Both the position numbers and the translations under genes were made by a program. Shown one piece after another: positions 33,967-43,461 of a DNA stretch of 64,000 bases. The notes under the pieces are model-generated. The model did no database searches. It was given only the letters and a program-made list of their open reading frames with translations, and had not been told where the DNA came from. This stretch comes from Pseudomonas denitrificans (nom. rej.) (GTDB lineage Bacteria; Pseudomonadota; Gammaproteobacteria; Pseudomonadales; Pseudomonadaceae). The stretch lies in NCBI RefSeq assembly GCF_008807415.1, contig NZ_CP043626.1, positions 2,356,001-2,420,000 of the forward strand, in the 5' to 3' direction. The number at the start of each line of letters is the position of its first letter. The first letter of the stretch is position 1.

Positions 33967-35094
33967 CTACTGGCGGGAGCTGGCGAGGGACTGATCGGGC
34001 GCGACGTTCTTCGCCGCCACCGGCTTGAGCACGGCGCCGGAGCGAACACGCTGAACGCCCTCGGTGACGACGCGTTCACCAGACGCAAGGCCGGATTCCA
34101 CCAGCCACTCGTTACCCAGGGTTCGCGAGACCTTCACGTGGCGCAGCTCGGCCTTGTCGCCCTCGCCCACTACCCATGCAGTCGCCTCGCCCTTGAGGTC
34201 GCGGCTGATGCCTTGCTGCGGCACCAGCAGCGCCTGCCGACGCATGCCTTCGGCCAGGGAGCCGTGGACGAACATGCCGGGCAACAGGACGCCATCGGGG
34301 TTCGGGAAGACAGCGCGCAAAGTCACCGCTCCCGTACTGGGGTCAACCGTCACCTCGGAAAACTTCAACACTCCCGGGCGCGGGTAGTGCGAGCCGTCCT
34401 CCAGGGTCAGCTGCACCTCTACCTGGCCCGGTCCGGCCATGCTCAGCTGCCCGGAATCAAGCTCGCGACGCAGCCGCAGCATGTCGGTAGACGCCTGATT
34501 CACATCGACGTAGATCGGGTCGAGCTGGTTGATCGATGCCAGCTCCTGGGCCTGGCCCGCATTGACCAAAGCACCCTCGGTGACATTGGAGCGACTGATG
34601 CGGCCATCGATGGGCGACAACACGCGGGTGTACTCCAGGTTGATGCGAGCGGTCTTCAGTTCGGCCTCCGCCTGCTTCCAGGCCGCCTCGGCGTCGTCGA
34701 ACTGCTGCCGACTGATGGCGCGTGTCTCCAGCAGACGCTGGTAGCGCTCGGCCAGGTTTCGAGCGCTGTCGCGACTGGCCTGGGCCTTGTCGACCGCTGC
34801 CTGGTAAAGCGCCGGATCGATCTGATAGAGCTGCTGCCCCTTCTTCACCACGCCGCCTTCGCTGAACAGGCGCTTCTGGATGATCCCACTGACTTGCGGG
34901 CGCACTTCGGCAACCCGATAGGGCGCGGTCCGGCCGGGCAGGTCGCTGCTGAGCAGCACATCCCGCGATTGGAGCTCGACCACCCCTACTTCCTGCTCCG
35001 ACATCTGCGGCGGCCTTTCCGGCTCCTGGCAGGCACTCAACAACAACGAGGCGGTGAGAACACCTCCGAGGCTACGCAAAGCTCTGACTTTCAT
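33967..35094 (-). CDS. RND periplasmic adaptor, MexA/TtgA-like lipoprotein
   Basis: A 375-aa membrane-fusion protein. The lipoprotein signal has lipobox LLSAC with Cys at about residue 22. The barrel-sandwich region includes EVRPQVSGIIQKRLFSEGGVV, a coiled-coil hairpin spans about 95-165, and the second lipoyl half begins at YTRVLSPIDGRISRSNVTEG. It bridges the RND transporter and the channel. It is first in the operon, 39 bases before the RND gene. The start at 35094 gives an intact signal peptide. A divergent IclR gene shares its promoter region. Confidence 0.92.
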   Translation of the reverse strand: MKVRALRSLGGVLTASLLLSACQEPERPPQMSEQEVGVVELQSRDVLLSSDLPGRTAPYRVAEVRPQVSGIIQKRLFSEGGVVKKGQQLYQIDPALYQAAVDKAQASRDSARNLAERYQRLLETRAISRQQFDDAEAAWKQAEAELKTARINLEYTRVLSPIDGRISRSNVTEGALVNAGQAQELASINQLDPIYVDVNQASTDMLRLRRELDSGQLSMAGPGQVEVQLTLEDGSHYPRPGVLKFSEVTVDPSTGAVTLRAVFPNPDGVLLPGMFVHGSLAEGMRRQALLVPQQGISRDLKGEATAWVVGEGDKAELRHVKVSRTLGNEWLVESGLASGERVVTEGVQRVRSGAVLKPVAAKNVAPDQSLASSRQ

Positions 35095-35176
35095 GACTTC
35101 TCCTAGAAATGGATCTCCGTCGCCATGCGGCAGACGGGCATCCAAGGCGACGGGCAAGGATGCGCATCGCCGACAA

Positions 35177-35204
35177 GTATCGCATTGTGGTTATGTGTAT
35201 CGCA
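35177..35204. promoter_or_regulatory. Direct repeat in the pump/IclR promoter region
   Basis: GTATCGCA occurs at 35177-35184 and 35197-35204, exactly 20 bases apart (two helical turns), within the 219-base divergent region. It is a likely binding site for the TetR repressor or the IclR protein. Confidence 0.45.
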
Positions 35205-35313
35205 ATACGGTACGCGCTATCCAGATTAGCCTTGTGCGTTACCCGGCCGGGAGCCTGTAGACTTCGCAAGCCGTAACGACGCCCACGGCGAGGCGTCTAT
35301 CCAGAGGGAAGAG

Positions 35314-36096
35314 ATGAGCGAAGAAAAAGACAGCGCGGCAGATGAAGGACGGGCTGGCGGCATCCAGGTGATTGCCCGCGCCAGTGCCATCATGCGAGCC
35401 CTGGGCGCCCAACCGCAGGGCATGAGCCTCGCCGCCATCGCGCTGGCAGTGGAATTGCCGCGCTCGACTGTGCAACGCATCATTGGTGCGCTTGAGGTTG
35501 AGGCGCTGGTCGAAGCCATCCGTCCCGGCAGCGGCTACCGTCTTGGCCCTGCCCTGGGCCAACTGATCCACCAGGCGCACAGCGACATCATCTCCCTGGC
35601 CCGGCACTCCCTCGAGGAACTCTGCGACCATCTGCAGGAGACCGTGACGCTGTCCTGCATCCGTGGCAGGCAGACCCACGTGATCGACCGCGTGGTGGCG
35701 GAGACTGAGTTGCGGGTGGTGATCCCGATGGGCCATTCGCTGCCGATGCATGCCACGGCAGATGGCAAGGCGCTGCTTTCCACGCTCGATGATCCGACCA
35801 TCGCCGAATGGATTGGCACCACGCCTGCCCAGCTGACCCCTGCTACTCGTGACCTGCCGGCCCTGCTCGCTGACATGAAGGAGGTACGCCGCAGCGGCAT
35901 GGCGGAAGACCAGGAGGAGCACACTGCCGGCATCAGCGCGATCAGCATCCTCATCCCGACGCTCATGGGGCCGCATGCCGTCTCGGTCGTAGCGCCGACT
36001 TCGCGCTTCAAAGCCCGTAAAGGCGAGTTTCGCGAGGCCCTGGAGGTATGCAAAGCGCAGATCAGTAGCCAGGCCGGATCTGCACCGACGAAATAG
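35314..36096 (+). CDS. IclR-family transcriptional regulator
   Basis: A 260-aa IclR regulator. The N-terminal winged helix (about residues 14-75) contains GIQVIARASAIMRAL, LAAIALAVELPRSTVQRIIGAL and GSGYRLGPALGQL. The C-terminal effector domain (about 90-250) has HATADGKALLSTL, the usual ligand-pocket block. GGGAAGAG precedes ATG 35314. It diverges from the pump operon. IclR proteins near pumps (for example TtgV/TtgT) control them in response to aromatics, which is a reasonable model here. It shares the direct repeat at 35177-35204 with the pump promoter. Confidence 0.89.
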   Translation: MSEEKDSAADEGRAGGIQVIARASAIMRALGAQPQGMSLAAIALAVELPRSTVQRIIGALEVEALVEAIRPGSGYRLGPALGQLIHQAHSDIISLARHSLEELCDHLQETVTLSCIRGRQTHVIDRVVAETELRVVIPMGHSLPMHATADGKALLSTLDDPTIAEWIGTTPAQLTPATRDLPALLADMKEVRRSGMAEDQEEHTAGISAISILIPTLMGPHAVSVVAPTSRFKARKGEFREALEVCKAQISSQAGSAPTK

Positions 36097-36139
36097 GCGG
36101 CCGTTGTTGTTTCCGCTTAGGGACCGGCAGCTCAAGCAG

Positions 36140-36162
36140 GCACCGGCACGAGCCGCCGGTGC
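36140..36162 (+). terminator. Possible terminator after the IclR gene
   Basis: A perfect 8-bp stem GCACCGGC / GCCGGTGC with a 7-base loop, 43 bases past the IclR stop, followed by a moderately T-rich TCTTGCTGCTCT. Confidence 0.4.
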
Positions 36163-36271
36163 TCTTGCTGCTCTCAAAAGATCGCTACAGCCTGATTGCT
36201 AGCCGAGAACGGTGGCGCACCCAGGTCCTGGAACGGTTGACCGGCGAGAGTGACCGGGAAAGGGCATCTGC

Positions 36272-36322
36272 CGTGGGTCGATTGCCGGCTCCGGCCAAAG
36301 GCAGCTACCGGCCAGAAGCGGC
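36272..36322 (+). repeat. Dispersed repeat, variant copy E
   Basis: CCGTGGGTCGATTGCCGGC and, after a short spacer, GGCAGCTACCGGCCAGAAGC: a two-arm, imperfectly self-complementary version of the GGGTCGGTAGCT element. It lies in the 347-base gap between the IclR and NarL-type regulator genes; no gene is seen in that gap. Confidence 0.5.
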
Positions 36323-36443
36323 CCCCTCAAATCACACCTCGAACACAAGGACTTGCGACCAGATCAGCTCGCCCCCTGCCGGTGTCATGCATTGGGCTCG
36401 GTGCTTGATCCATGGATGGAAAAACGTAGCCCGGGAAAGCGCG

Positions 36444-37076
36444 CTAACTGTGGCGAAGCCGGAGCGGGTCCACCAACCCAGCCGCGATCGCCATGCCCAC
36501 CAGGTCTGACAGTGTCGCAGCCTGCATGCGCTTCATCACCCGTGCGCGGTACAGGTCGACAGTCTTCACGCTGATTTCCAGTTGCTCGGCGACTTCGCGG
36601 CTTGTGTAGCCGCGCACCAGCGGCAGGAACACGTCACGCTCGCGAGGCGTCAGCGTCGCCAGACGCACCTCCAGTTCGCCCAGGCCTGAGCGCGACGCAT
36701 GCTGACGTTCACCGGAGCTGAGCGCCTGCTGCACGCTGTCCAGCAGCAATTGCTCGTTGTAAGGCTTCTCTATGAAATCCACCGCGCCGGCCTTGAAGGT
36801 ACGGACGACGATTGGGACGTCGGCGTGGCCGCTAACGAAGATCACCGGCAGTTCCAGGCTGCGTCGGCGCATTTCTTCCTGTACCGCCAGACCACCAAGC
36901 CCAGGCATGCGCACGTCGAGCAGTACACAGGCGTGAGCATCGTTCGGGCAGGCGTCGAGGAACTCGCGGCCGCTGGTGAATGGCCGCACCTTCAGACCGA
37001 CCGACTCCAGCAACCAGACTGTCGAGTCGAGCATCCGCTGGTCGTCATCCACCACATACACCACCGCCGTATCCAT
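36444..37076 (-). CDS. FixJ/NarL-type response regulator
   Basis: A 210-aa regulator. The receiver domain starts MDTAVVYVVDDDQ, has the phosphoacceptor Asp in CVLLDVRMPGLGG (near residue 55) and the conserved Lys in DFIEKPYN. The C-terminal LuxR-type helix-turn-helix contains LTPRERDVFLPLVRGYTSREVAEQLEISVKTVDLYRARV, close to FixJ-type proteins. Its start overlaps the kinase stop by one base (TAATG), so it is co-translated with its kinase. Targets probably include the divergent acyl-CoA ligase/dehydrogenase genes. Confidence 0.9.
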   Translation of the reverse strand: MDTAVVYVVDDDQRMLDSTVWLLESVGLKVRPFTSGREFLDACPNDAHACVLLDVRMPGLGGLAVQEEMRRRSLELPVIFVSGHADVPIVVRTFKAGAVDFIEKPYNEQLLLDSVQQALSSGERQHASRSGLGELEVRLATLTPRERDVFLPLVRGYTSREVAEQLEISVKTVDLYRARVMKRMQAATLSDLVGMAIAAGLVDPLRLRHS

Positions 37077-39334
37077 TATTGACTCCGTAATTGTTCGGTT
37101 CTCCCTGCCGGCAGCCGGCATTCCAGGCGCAGACCGCCTGAGGGCGCCGCCACTGCCTCCAGCGTGCCGCCAAAGCCTTCGACGATGCCGCGACTCATGG
37201 ACAGCCCCAACCCCAGGCCTTCGGGCTTGCTGGTGAAGAACGGCGTGAACATCTGCTCCAGCGCCGCCGGGCTAGCACCCGGCCCTTCGTCATCTACCCA
37301 GACGCAGAGCTGCCCGTCACTGTGTCGACAGCTGCCGATGCGCACATTCGAGGGCTCGCCGGCATGGCGCTCGCGGTTGGCCTCGATGGCGTTGCGCAGC
37401 AGGTTGAGAAACACCTGCTCCAGCAGCACGCGGTCGGCGTAGACGGGCGCCAGATTGTCGGTGAATGCCTCGCTGATCGCCACCTCCGCGCTGGCCGCTT
37501 CCCAGGCGCACAGGCCCAGCGAAGCACGCGCCACCTGACTGAGGTCCAGTGCCTGCATGCGCCGCTGGCCCTTGCGCAGGAAGGCCCGCAAGCGACGGAT
37601 CACCTCGGAGGCATGGGCGGTGTGCTCGACGATCTGCGCCAGCCCCAAGGCTACACGCTGCACGGCGTCCGGCTGGTTGTCGAGGGATTTCAGGTAGCGC
37701 TGGCTAGCACTGGCATAGTTCATCACGGCGGCCAGCGGCTGGTTCATCTCGTGGGCAATGCCCGAGGCCAGTTCGCCCAGCGTCACCAGCCGCGCGGTGT
37801 GGGCCAGCTCGTCCTGATGCCGGCGCTGCTGGTTCTCGCGCAATTCACGCTCGGTCATGTCGCGGGCCACCAGCGAGTAATAGCGCTCGCCGCCTGCCGT
37901 GCTATGCGCCAGCAGGACCAGCGACAGCGGCGCCGCATTGCGCCCGCGCAGGCGCCCTTCGGCGCTCCACACGCCGCCGCGTCGAGCGTTCTCCCAGCCT
38001 TCTCGCTCCAGCGCCGCCAGCAGGCCGTCGTCCAGCACATCGGCAACGGACGCTGGCAGTGCCTCGCCGTCCAGCCCGAGGGCGCACCGCGCCGACGGGT
38101 TGAGATAAGTGACGCGCCCGCCCGGATCGACGAACAGCACCAGGTCGGTATTCGCCTCGACCACTTCAGCCAGCCGCCGCAAGCCTTCCTCGGCCCGCAC
38201 GCGCGCGGTGATGTCGCGTGACACGCTGACCACTTCCATCACGTGGCCGGTGTAGGTCTCGCGGATGGCGCGGCTCGCAGTCTCGAACCAGAGGTAGTGG
38301 CCATCGCGATGGCGCAGGCGGTAGGTCAGGGTCACGTAGCCGTCCTGCACCAGCGCATCGCGGGTACGCTCGAACACCCGCTGGCGATCCTGCTCGTGGA
38401 GCAGCGGCAGCAGTTCCTTGTCGCGCAGCTCTTCAGGCCAGTAGCCCAGCAGCGTCCGGGAGGCTGGCGAGACGTCGAGCAAGCGGCCGTCGAGGGTTCG
38501 TCGGGAAATCAGGTCGGTGGTGTTCTCGATGATCTGCCGGTACAGCCGGCTGGCCCTCGCGGCTTCGCGTTGTTCACGCAGCGCCACGGTGATCTCGCGG
38601 CCATGGATCAGCACTTGGCGCTCGGCAGGCATCGGCACGAAGGTCCAGAGAAATTGCCGGCCCTCGCGCTCACCGGTTACTTCGTGCACCGCGCGTCCCT
38701 GTTCCAGGCAGGTGCGCAGCAACTGCGCCCGGTTGCTGGGCAGCAGGTCACGCGGCTCGCTACCGGGGAACTCGGCCAGCAGCTGGCGCAAGGCCTGGTT
38801 GCAATCCACCAGCGTGTCCGAGTCGTCCAGCACCAGCGCCGGCTGCGGATCGGCACTGAGCAACGGCGCAGTGCGGCGCGCCTGATGAGCCAGGGCAAGC
38901 ACGTCGCCAAGCAGTTCACCGATCCAGCCCAGCCAGGCCTCGGCGTCCGCGCTTGCACTTTCCACCAGCAGCAGCCCTTGCCCTTCTGCCCGCAACGGCA
39001 GGACCAACGCCAGCCCCTGGCTCCAGCCTGCGCGGCGCAGGCGGCCGCTGAGCCAGCACGGCATGCCGAGCAGCTCCCGGAGCGGCAACCGGATCACGCC
39101 ATCCAGGCGCCCCAGCAGCGCCAGGTCATTGGCCTGCAGCGGATCGCCGCTGCCCGGCGGCAGGCGCGAGGCGCCGGCCAGGGCTTCGAAGCTCTGGCTG
39201 CGCAGTTGCCATTCGACATAGAGCGCACGCTCGACGCCGTCGCGCTCGAGACAGAGCCGCTGCAGAACGTCGGCCTGTACGACCACAGGGGCCTGCTCGC
39301 GCACCAGCCGCACCAAGGTATTCAACTCGGACAT
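37076..39334 (-). CDS. PAS-domain sensor histidine kinase (FixL/NtrB-like)
   Basis: A 752-aa cytoplasmic kinase with no clear membrane segment. The N-terminal region (about 1-160) looks GAF-like. It is followed by PAS-type domains at roughly 165-250, 265-385 (ENTTDLISRRTLDGRLLDVSP) and 390-500 (ANTDLVLFVDPGGRVTYLNP). The HisKA region has ELASGIAHEMNQPLAAVMNY with phospho-accepting His528, then N-box NLLRNAIEA, G1 DDEGPGASP and G2 GLGLGLSMSRGIVEG. This domain order is that of soluble sensors of small molecules or redox state. It forms a pair with the FixJ-type regulator and diverges from an acyl-CoA ligase/dehydrogenase unit; sensing of the corresponding acid is plausible. Confidence 0.9.
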   Translation of the reverse strand: MSELNTLVRLVREQAPVVVQADVLQRLCLERDGVERALYVEWQLRSQSFEALAGASRLPPGSGDPLQANDLALLGRLDGVIRLPLRELLGMPCWLSGRLRRAGWSQGLALVLPLRAEGQGLLLVESASADAEAWLGWIGELLGDVLALAHQARRTAPLLSADPQPALVLDDSDTLVDCNQALRQLLAEFPGSEPRDLLPSNRAQLLRTCLEQGRAVHEVTGEREGRQFLWTFVPMPAERQVLIHGREITVALREQREAARASRLYRQIIENTTDLISRRTLDGRLLDVSPASRTLLGYWPEELRDKELLPLLHEQDRQRVFERTRDALVQDGYVTLTYRLRHRDGHYLWFETASRAIRETYTGHVMEVVSVSRDITARVRAEEGLRRLAEVVEANTDLVLFVDPGGRVTYLNPSARCALGLDGEALPASVADVLDDGLLAALEREGWENARRGGVWSAEGRLRGRNAAPLSLVLLAHSTAGGERYYSLVARDMTERELRENQQRRHQDELAHTARLVTLGELASGIAHEMNQPLAAVMNYASASQRYLKSLDNQPDAVQRVALGLAQIVEHTAHASEVIRRLRAFLRKGQRRMQALDLSQVARASLGLCAWEAASAEVAISEAFTDNLAPVYADRVLLEQVFLNLLRNAIEANRERHAGEPSNVRIGSCRHSDGQLCVWVDDEGPGASPAALEQMFTPFFTSKPEGLGLGLSMSRGIVEGFGGTLEAVAAPSGGLRLECRLPAGRTEQLRSQ

Positions 39335-39360
39335 GAAAGAGGCTCGAAGGCGCTTCGGAT

Positions 39361-39370
39361 TACTATAGTA
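39361..39370. promoter_or_regulatory. Palindrome in the kinase/acyl-CoA ligase divergent promoter
   Basis: TACTATAGTA, a perfect 10-base palindrome in an AT-rich 204-base region, 27 bases before the kinase start. It is a candidate site for the FixJ-type regulator. Confidence 0.35.
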
Positions 39371-39538
39371 CTAATACCATACATCTTAGGTTTAACTTCC
39401 ATATTCAATTCGACATTGCTATAAAAAGCCGCAATGACCGGGCGACAGCTTGCCGCACCGTTCACGACCCGCCTGCCGCCAAGCGCTCCACGGGTCACAC
39501 CAGAACAATGAGCTAACAATCAGCCACAGGGTGTCCAC

Positions 39539-41160
39539 ATGTCGATCTTCGCACATGGCTTGCCGCGCGCGGCCGTCAACCACATCGCGCTGTCGCCGCT
39601 GAGCTTCATCGAACGCACCGCCCACATTTACCCCGAGCGCAACGCCATCATCCATGGCAGCCTGCGCCGCACCTGGAAGGAAACCTACCAGCGCTGCCGC
39701 CGCCTGGCCTCCGCCCTCGCCGCCCGAGGCATCGGCCGTGGCGACACCGTCGCGGTGATGCTGCCTAACACCCCGCAGATGATCGAGGCGCACTTCGGCG
39801 TGCCGATGGTCGGCGCGGTGCTCAACACTCTCAACGTGCGCCTGGACGCCGAGGCCATCGCCTTCATGCTGCAGCACGGCGAAGCCAAGGTGCTGATCAC
39901 CGACCGCGAGTTCCACGACGTGATCCACGCCGCACTCGGCATGCTCGATCACCCGCCGCTGGTGGTTGACGTGGACGATCCCGAATACGGCGAAGGCCAG
40001 GCAGTCAGCCCGCTGGACTACGAAGCGCTGCTTGCCGAGGGCGACCCGGAATTCGCCTGGCAGTGGCCGCAGGACGAATGGGACGCCATCTCCCTCAACT
40101 ACACCTCCGGCACCACCGGCAATCCCAAGGGCGTGGTCTACCACCACCGTGGCGCATACCTGAACTCGCTGGGCAACCAGATGACCTGGTCCATGGGCCA
40201 GCATCCGGTCTACCTCTGGACCCTGCCGATGTTCCACTGTAACGGCTGGTGCTATCCGTGGACCGTTACAGCGCTGGCCGGCACCCACGTCTGCCTGCGC
40301 CGGGTCGATCCGCAGAAGATCCTTACCCTGATCCGCGAACATCAGGTCACCCATATGTGCGGCGCGCCAATAGTGCTCAATGCGCTGATCAACATGCCCG
40401 CCTCGGCCAAGGCCGCCATCGACCACCCGGTGCACGCCATGGTCGCCGGCGCGGCTCCGCCGGCCAAGGTGATCGGCGCGGTGGAAGAAATGGGCATCGA
40501 AGTCACCCACGTCTACGGCCTGACCGAGGTTTACGGCCCGGTGACCGTCTGCGCCTGGCATAAGGAATGGGACGAGTTGTCGCTGGACGAACGCGCCCGC
40601 ATCAAATCGCGCCAGGGCGTGCGCTACCCGACCCTGGAAGGCGTGATGGTCGCCGACCCTAAGACTCTGGAGCCAGTGCCGCGCGACGGCCTGACCATCG
40701 GCGAGATTTTCATGCGCGGCAACACCGTAATGAAGGGCTACCTGAAGAACCCTACTGCCACCGAGGAATCCTTCGCCGGTGGCTGGTTCCATACCGGCGA
40801 CCTAGCAGTCTGGCACTCGGACGGATACGTGGAGATTCGCGACCGCCTCAAGGACATCATCATTTCCGGCGGCGAGAACATCTCCACCATTGAGGTCGAA
40901 GGTGTGCTCTACCGCCACCCGGCTGTGCTCGAGGCCGCCGTGGTGGCTCGTGCCGACGAACGCTGGGGGAGACGCCCTGCGCCTTCATCACCCTCAAAGT
41001 CGAGCACGCTGCGGTCGAGCCGCAGGACATAATGAGCTTCTGCCGCGAGCACCTGGCCGGCTTCAAGGTGCCGCGCACCGTGGTCTTCACCGACCTGCCC
41101 AAGACCTCCACCGGGAAGATCCAGAAGTTCGTCCTGCGCGACTGGGCCAACGCCCTCTGA
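39539..41160 (+). pseudogene. Acyl-CoA synthetase, DmdB-like AMP-dependent ligase; apparent frameshift
   Basis: A 540-aa adenylate-forming ligase after restoring one base. The AMP-binding P-loop YTSGTTGNPKG starts at about residue 188. Later motifs are HVYGLTEVYGP (A5), FHTGDLAVWHSDGYVEI and RLKDIIISGGENIS; the C-terminal catalytic Lys lies in STGKIQKF. Reading breaks at the GGGGG run 40965-40969: one extra G changes WGRRP... into WGETPCAFITLKVEH and runs to TGA 41160. It resembles medium/short-chain and 3-methylmercaptopropionyl-CoA ligases (DmdB group). The acyl-CoA dehydrogenase gene follows 57 bases later, giving a two-step activation and oxidation unit. Confidence 0.87.
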
Positions 41161-41217
41161 CCCGACCTTTCGCCTGCCATCGTGCGCTCCCCGCTGCGGG
41201 GAGCGCTGGAGTCCGCC

Positions 41218-42989
41218 ATGCCTGTATACAACGCTCCCCTGCGCGACATGCGCTTCCTGCTCAATGACGTGTTCGATGCCCCAGCTCTCTGGGCACGCCT
41301 GCCGGCGCTGGCTGAACGTATCGACGCCGACACCGCCGACGCCATCCTCGAAGAGGGAGCAAAGATCACCAGCGGCCTGCTCGCTCCGCTCAACCGCAGT
41401 GGTGACGAAGAAGGGGTGCAGTTCGCCGACGGCAATGTGCGCACGCCCGCCGGCTTCCGCGAGGCCTACGCGACCTACGCCGAAGGCAGCTGGGTCGGGC
41501 TGGCGGGCAACCCCGAATACGGCGGCATGGGCATGCCGAAAATGCTCTCGGTGCAGTTCGAGGAAATGATGTACGGCGCCAACGCCAGCTTCAGCCTCTA
41601 CTCCACCCTCTCCGCCGGCGCCTGCCTGGCGCTGGATGCCCACGCCAACGAATCCCTCAAGAGTACCTATCTGCCGAACATGTACGCTGGCGAATGGGCC
41701 GGCTCCATGTGCCTGACTGAACCCCATGCCGGCACCGACCTAGGGCTGATCCGCACCCGCGCCGAACCACAGACCGACGGCAGCTACGTTGTCACCGGCA
41801 CCAAGATCTTCATCACCGGCGGCGAGCAGGACCTCACCGACAACATCATCCACCTGGTGCTGGCCAAGCTGCCCGACGCACCGGCGGGCTCACGGGGCAT
41901 CTCGCTGTTTCTGGTGCCCAAGTTCCTGGTGCAGGCCGATGGCTCGCTGGGCGCGCGCAACGCCGTCTCCTGTGGTTCGATCGAGCACAAGATGGGCATC
42001 AAGGCCTCGGCTACCTGCGTGATGAACTTCGATGGCGCCACCGGTTGGCTGGTCGGCGAGCCGAATAAGGGGCTGGCAGCGATGTTCACCATGATGAACT
42101 ACGAGCGCCTGTCCATCGGCATCCAGGGTATCGGCTGCGCCGAGATGTCCTACCAGAGCGCTGTCGCCTACGCCCGCGAACGCCTGCAGAGCCGCGCCGC
42201 CGGGCCGGTGGCGAAGGACAAGGCCGCCGACCCGATCATCGTGCACCCCGACGTGCGTCGCATGCTGCTGACCATGAAAGCGCTGACCGAAGGCGGCCGC
42301 GCCTTTTCCACCTACGTCGGCCAGCAACTGGATGTCGCCAAGTACACCGCGGACACCGCCGAGCGCGACACGGCCCAGTCATTGGTGGCACTGCTGACTC
42401 CTGTCGCCAAGGCCTTTTTCACCGACACCGGACTGGAAAGCTGCATCCATGGCCAGCAGGTGTTCGGCGGCCACGGCTTCATCCGCGAATGGGGCCAAGA
42501 GCAACTAGTGCGCGATGTGCGCATCGCGCAGATCTACGAAGGCACCAACGGCATCCAGGCGCTGGACCTGCTGGACGCAAGGTAATCGCCGATGGCGGGC
42601 AGGCGCTCGCCCAGTTCGCCGGAGAAATCCGTGCTTTTGCCGGCGCAACCAACGGTGCAGCCATGGGCGCCTTCACCTCGCCGTTGCTGGAGGCGCTGGA
42701 CCTGCTCGAATGCATCACCCGCGAGTTGCGCGAGCGCGCCGCCAGCCAGCCGCAGGAGATAGGCGCCGCCTCAGTTGAGTACCTGCACCTGTTTGGCTAT
42801 ACCGCGTATGCCTATCTCTGGGCGCGCATGGCGCAGGCCAGCCTGGGCCAGGGCGACGGATTCCACTGCGGCAAGCTGGCCACCGCGCATTTCTACTTCG
42901 CCCGCCTGCTGCCGCGCACCGAGTCCCTGGCCGCATCCATACGCGCCGGCAGCGAAAGCCTGTTCGAGCTGCGCGCCGAGCACTTCTGA
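41218..42989 (+). pseudogene. Long acyl-CoA dehydrogenase, DmdC-like; apparent frameshift
   Basis: A 590-aa acyl-CoA dehydrogenase after restoring one base, matching the long DmdC/AcdA-type group that carries an extra C-terminal domain. It starts PVYNAPLRDMRFLLNDVFD, a segment typical of that group. The FAD-binding core shows CLTEPHAGTDLG and TKIFITGGEQDL; the C-terminal part has GGHGFIREWGQEQLVRD and YEGTNGIQALDLLGRK. Reading breaks at 42573-42574, where CTGCTGGAC should read CTGCTGGGAC; without it the protein stops after LLDAR. It oxidises acyl-CoA to enoyl-CoA, taking the product of the upstream ligase. A strong terminator ends the unit. Confidence 0.87.
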
Positions 42990-43008
42990 ATTTCAGTTGA
43001 GCGTGATT

Positions 43009-43043
43009 GCGTGGCCAGTCGCCAATGTTGGCCACGCTTTTTT
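43009..43043 (+). terminator. Rho-independent terminator after the acyl-CoA dehydrogenase
   Basis: A perfect 9-bp stem GCGTGGCCA / TGGCCACGC with an 11-base loop followed by TTTTTT, 20 bases past the stop. Confidence 0.92.
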
Positions 43044-43118
43044 GATGGCAGGCTTATCGGACGATGCAGACAGACTTCAAGAGCCGTATCGGTTCAGTAT
43101 CTGTCGGCCAACAATGCG

Positions 43119-43150
43119 GGACGTCCGTAATGGGTCGGTAGCTGGCGCCG
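43119..43150 (+). repeat. Dispersed GGGTCGGTAGCT repeat, copy C
   Basis: GGACGTCCGTAATGGGTCGGTAGCTGGCG in the 472-base gap 42990-43461. Apart from this and the terminator the gap holds no gene I can support; only weak frames without recognisable content occur. Confidence 0.6.
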
Positions 43151-43461
43151 GTAGCGAGTAAAGGCCCCTAAGGCACTAGGGGCCGATGAGGGCGATTCGG
43201 GCCCCGCTTTACCACTATCTACGAGGATTTCCCCTGGTTGGTTGTTGTTTCGTCGTTCGCCTGAAAACCCGTAATTACGCAGTCTCCACGCGATCGATAC
43301 GCCAACCTGGGCCATGAATTCCGCAACCGCGCTCCTTGTCTACAGCCCAGTGACTGAAACCAGCCGGAATCGGAAATTCACTTTGGTGATGGCAGCGTGC
43401 GGTGAAGCCTGGTTGCTGCAGCTCATCGCCAGATGCGCCGCGATTTTTACGTCGCAGACAC

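Noticed and set aside
43044..43461. Short minus-strand frames as a possible decayed gene
   Set aside because: No domain, start signal or similarity I can recognise; only a dispersed repeat is supported.
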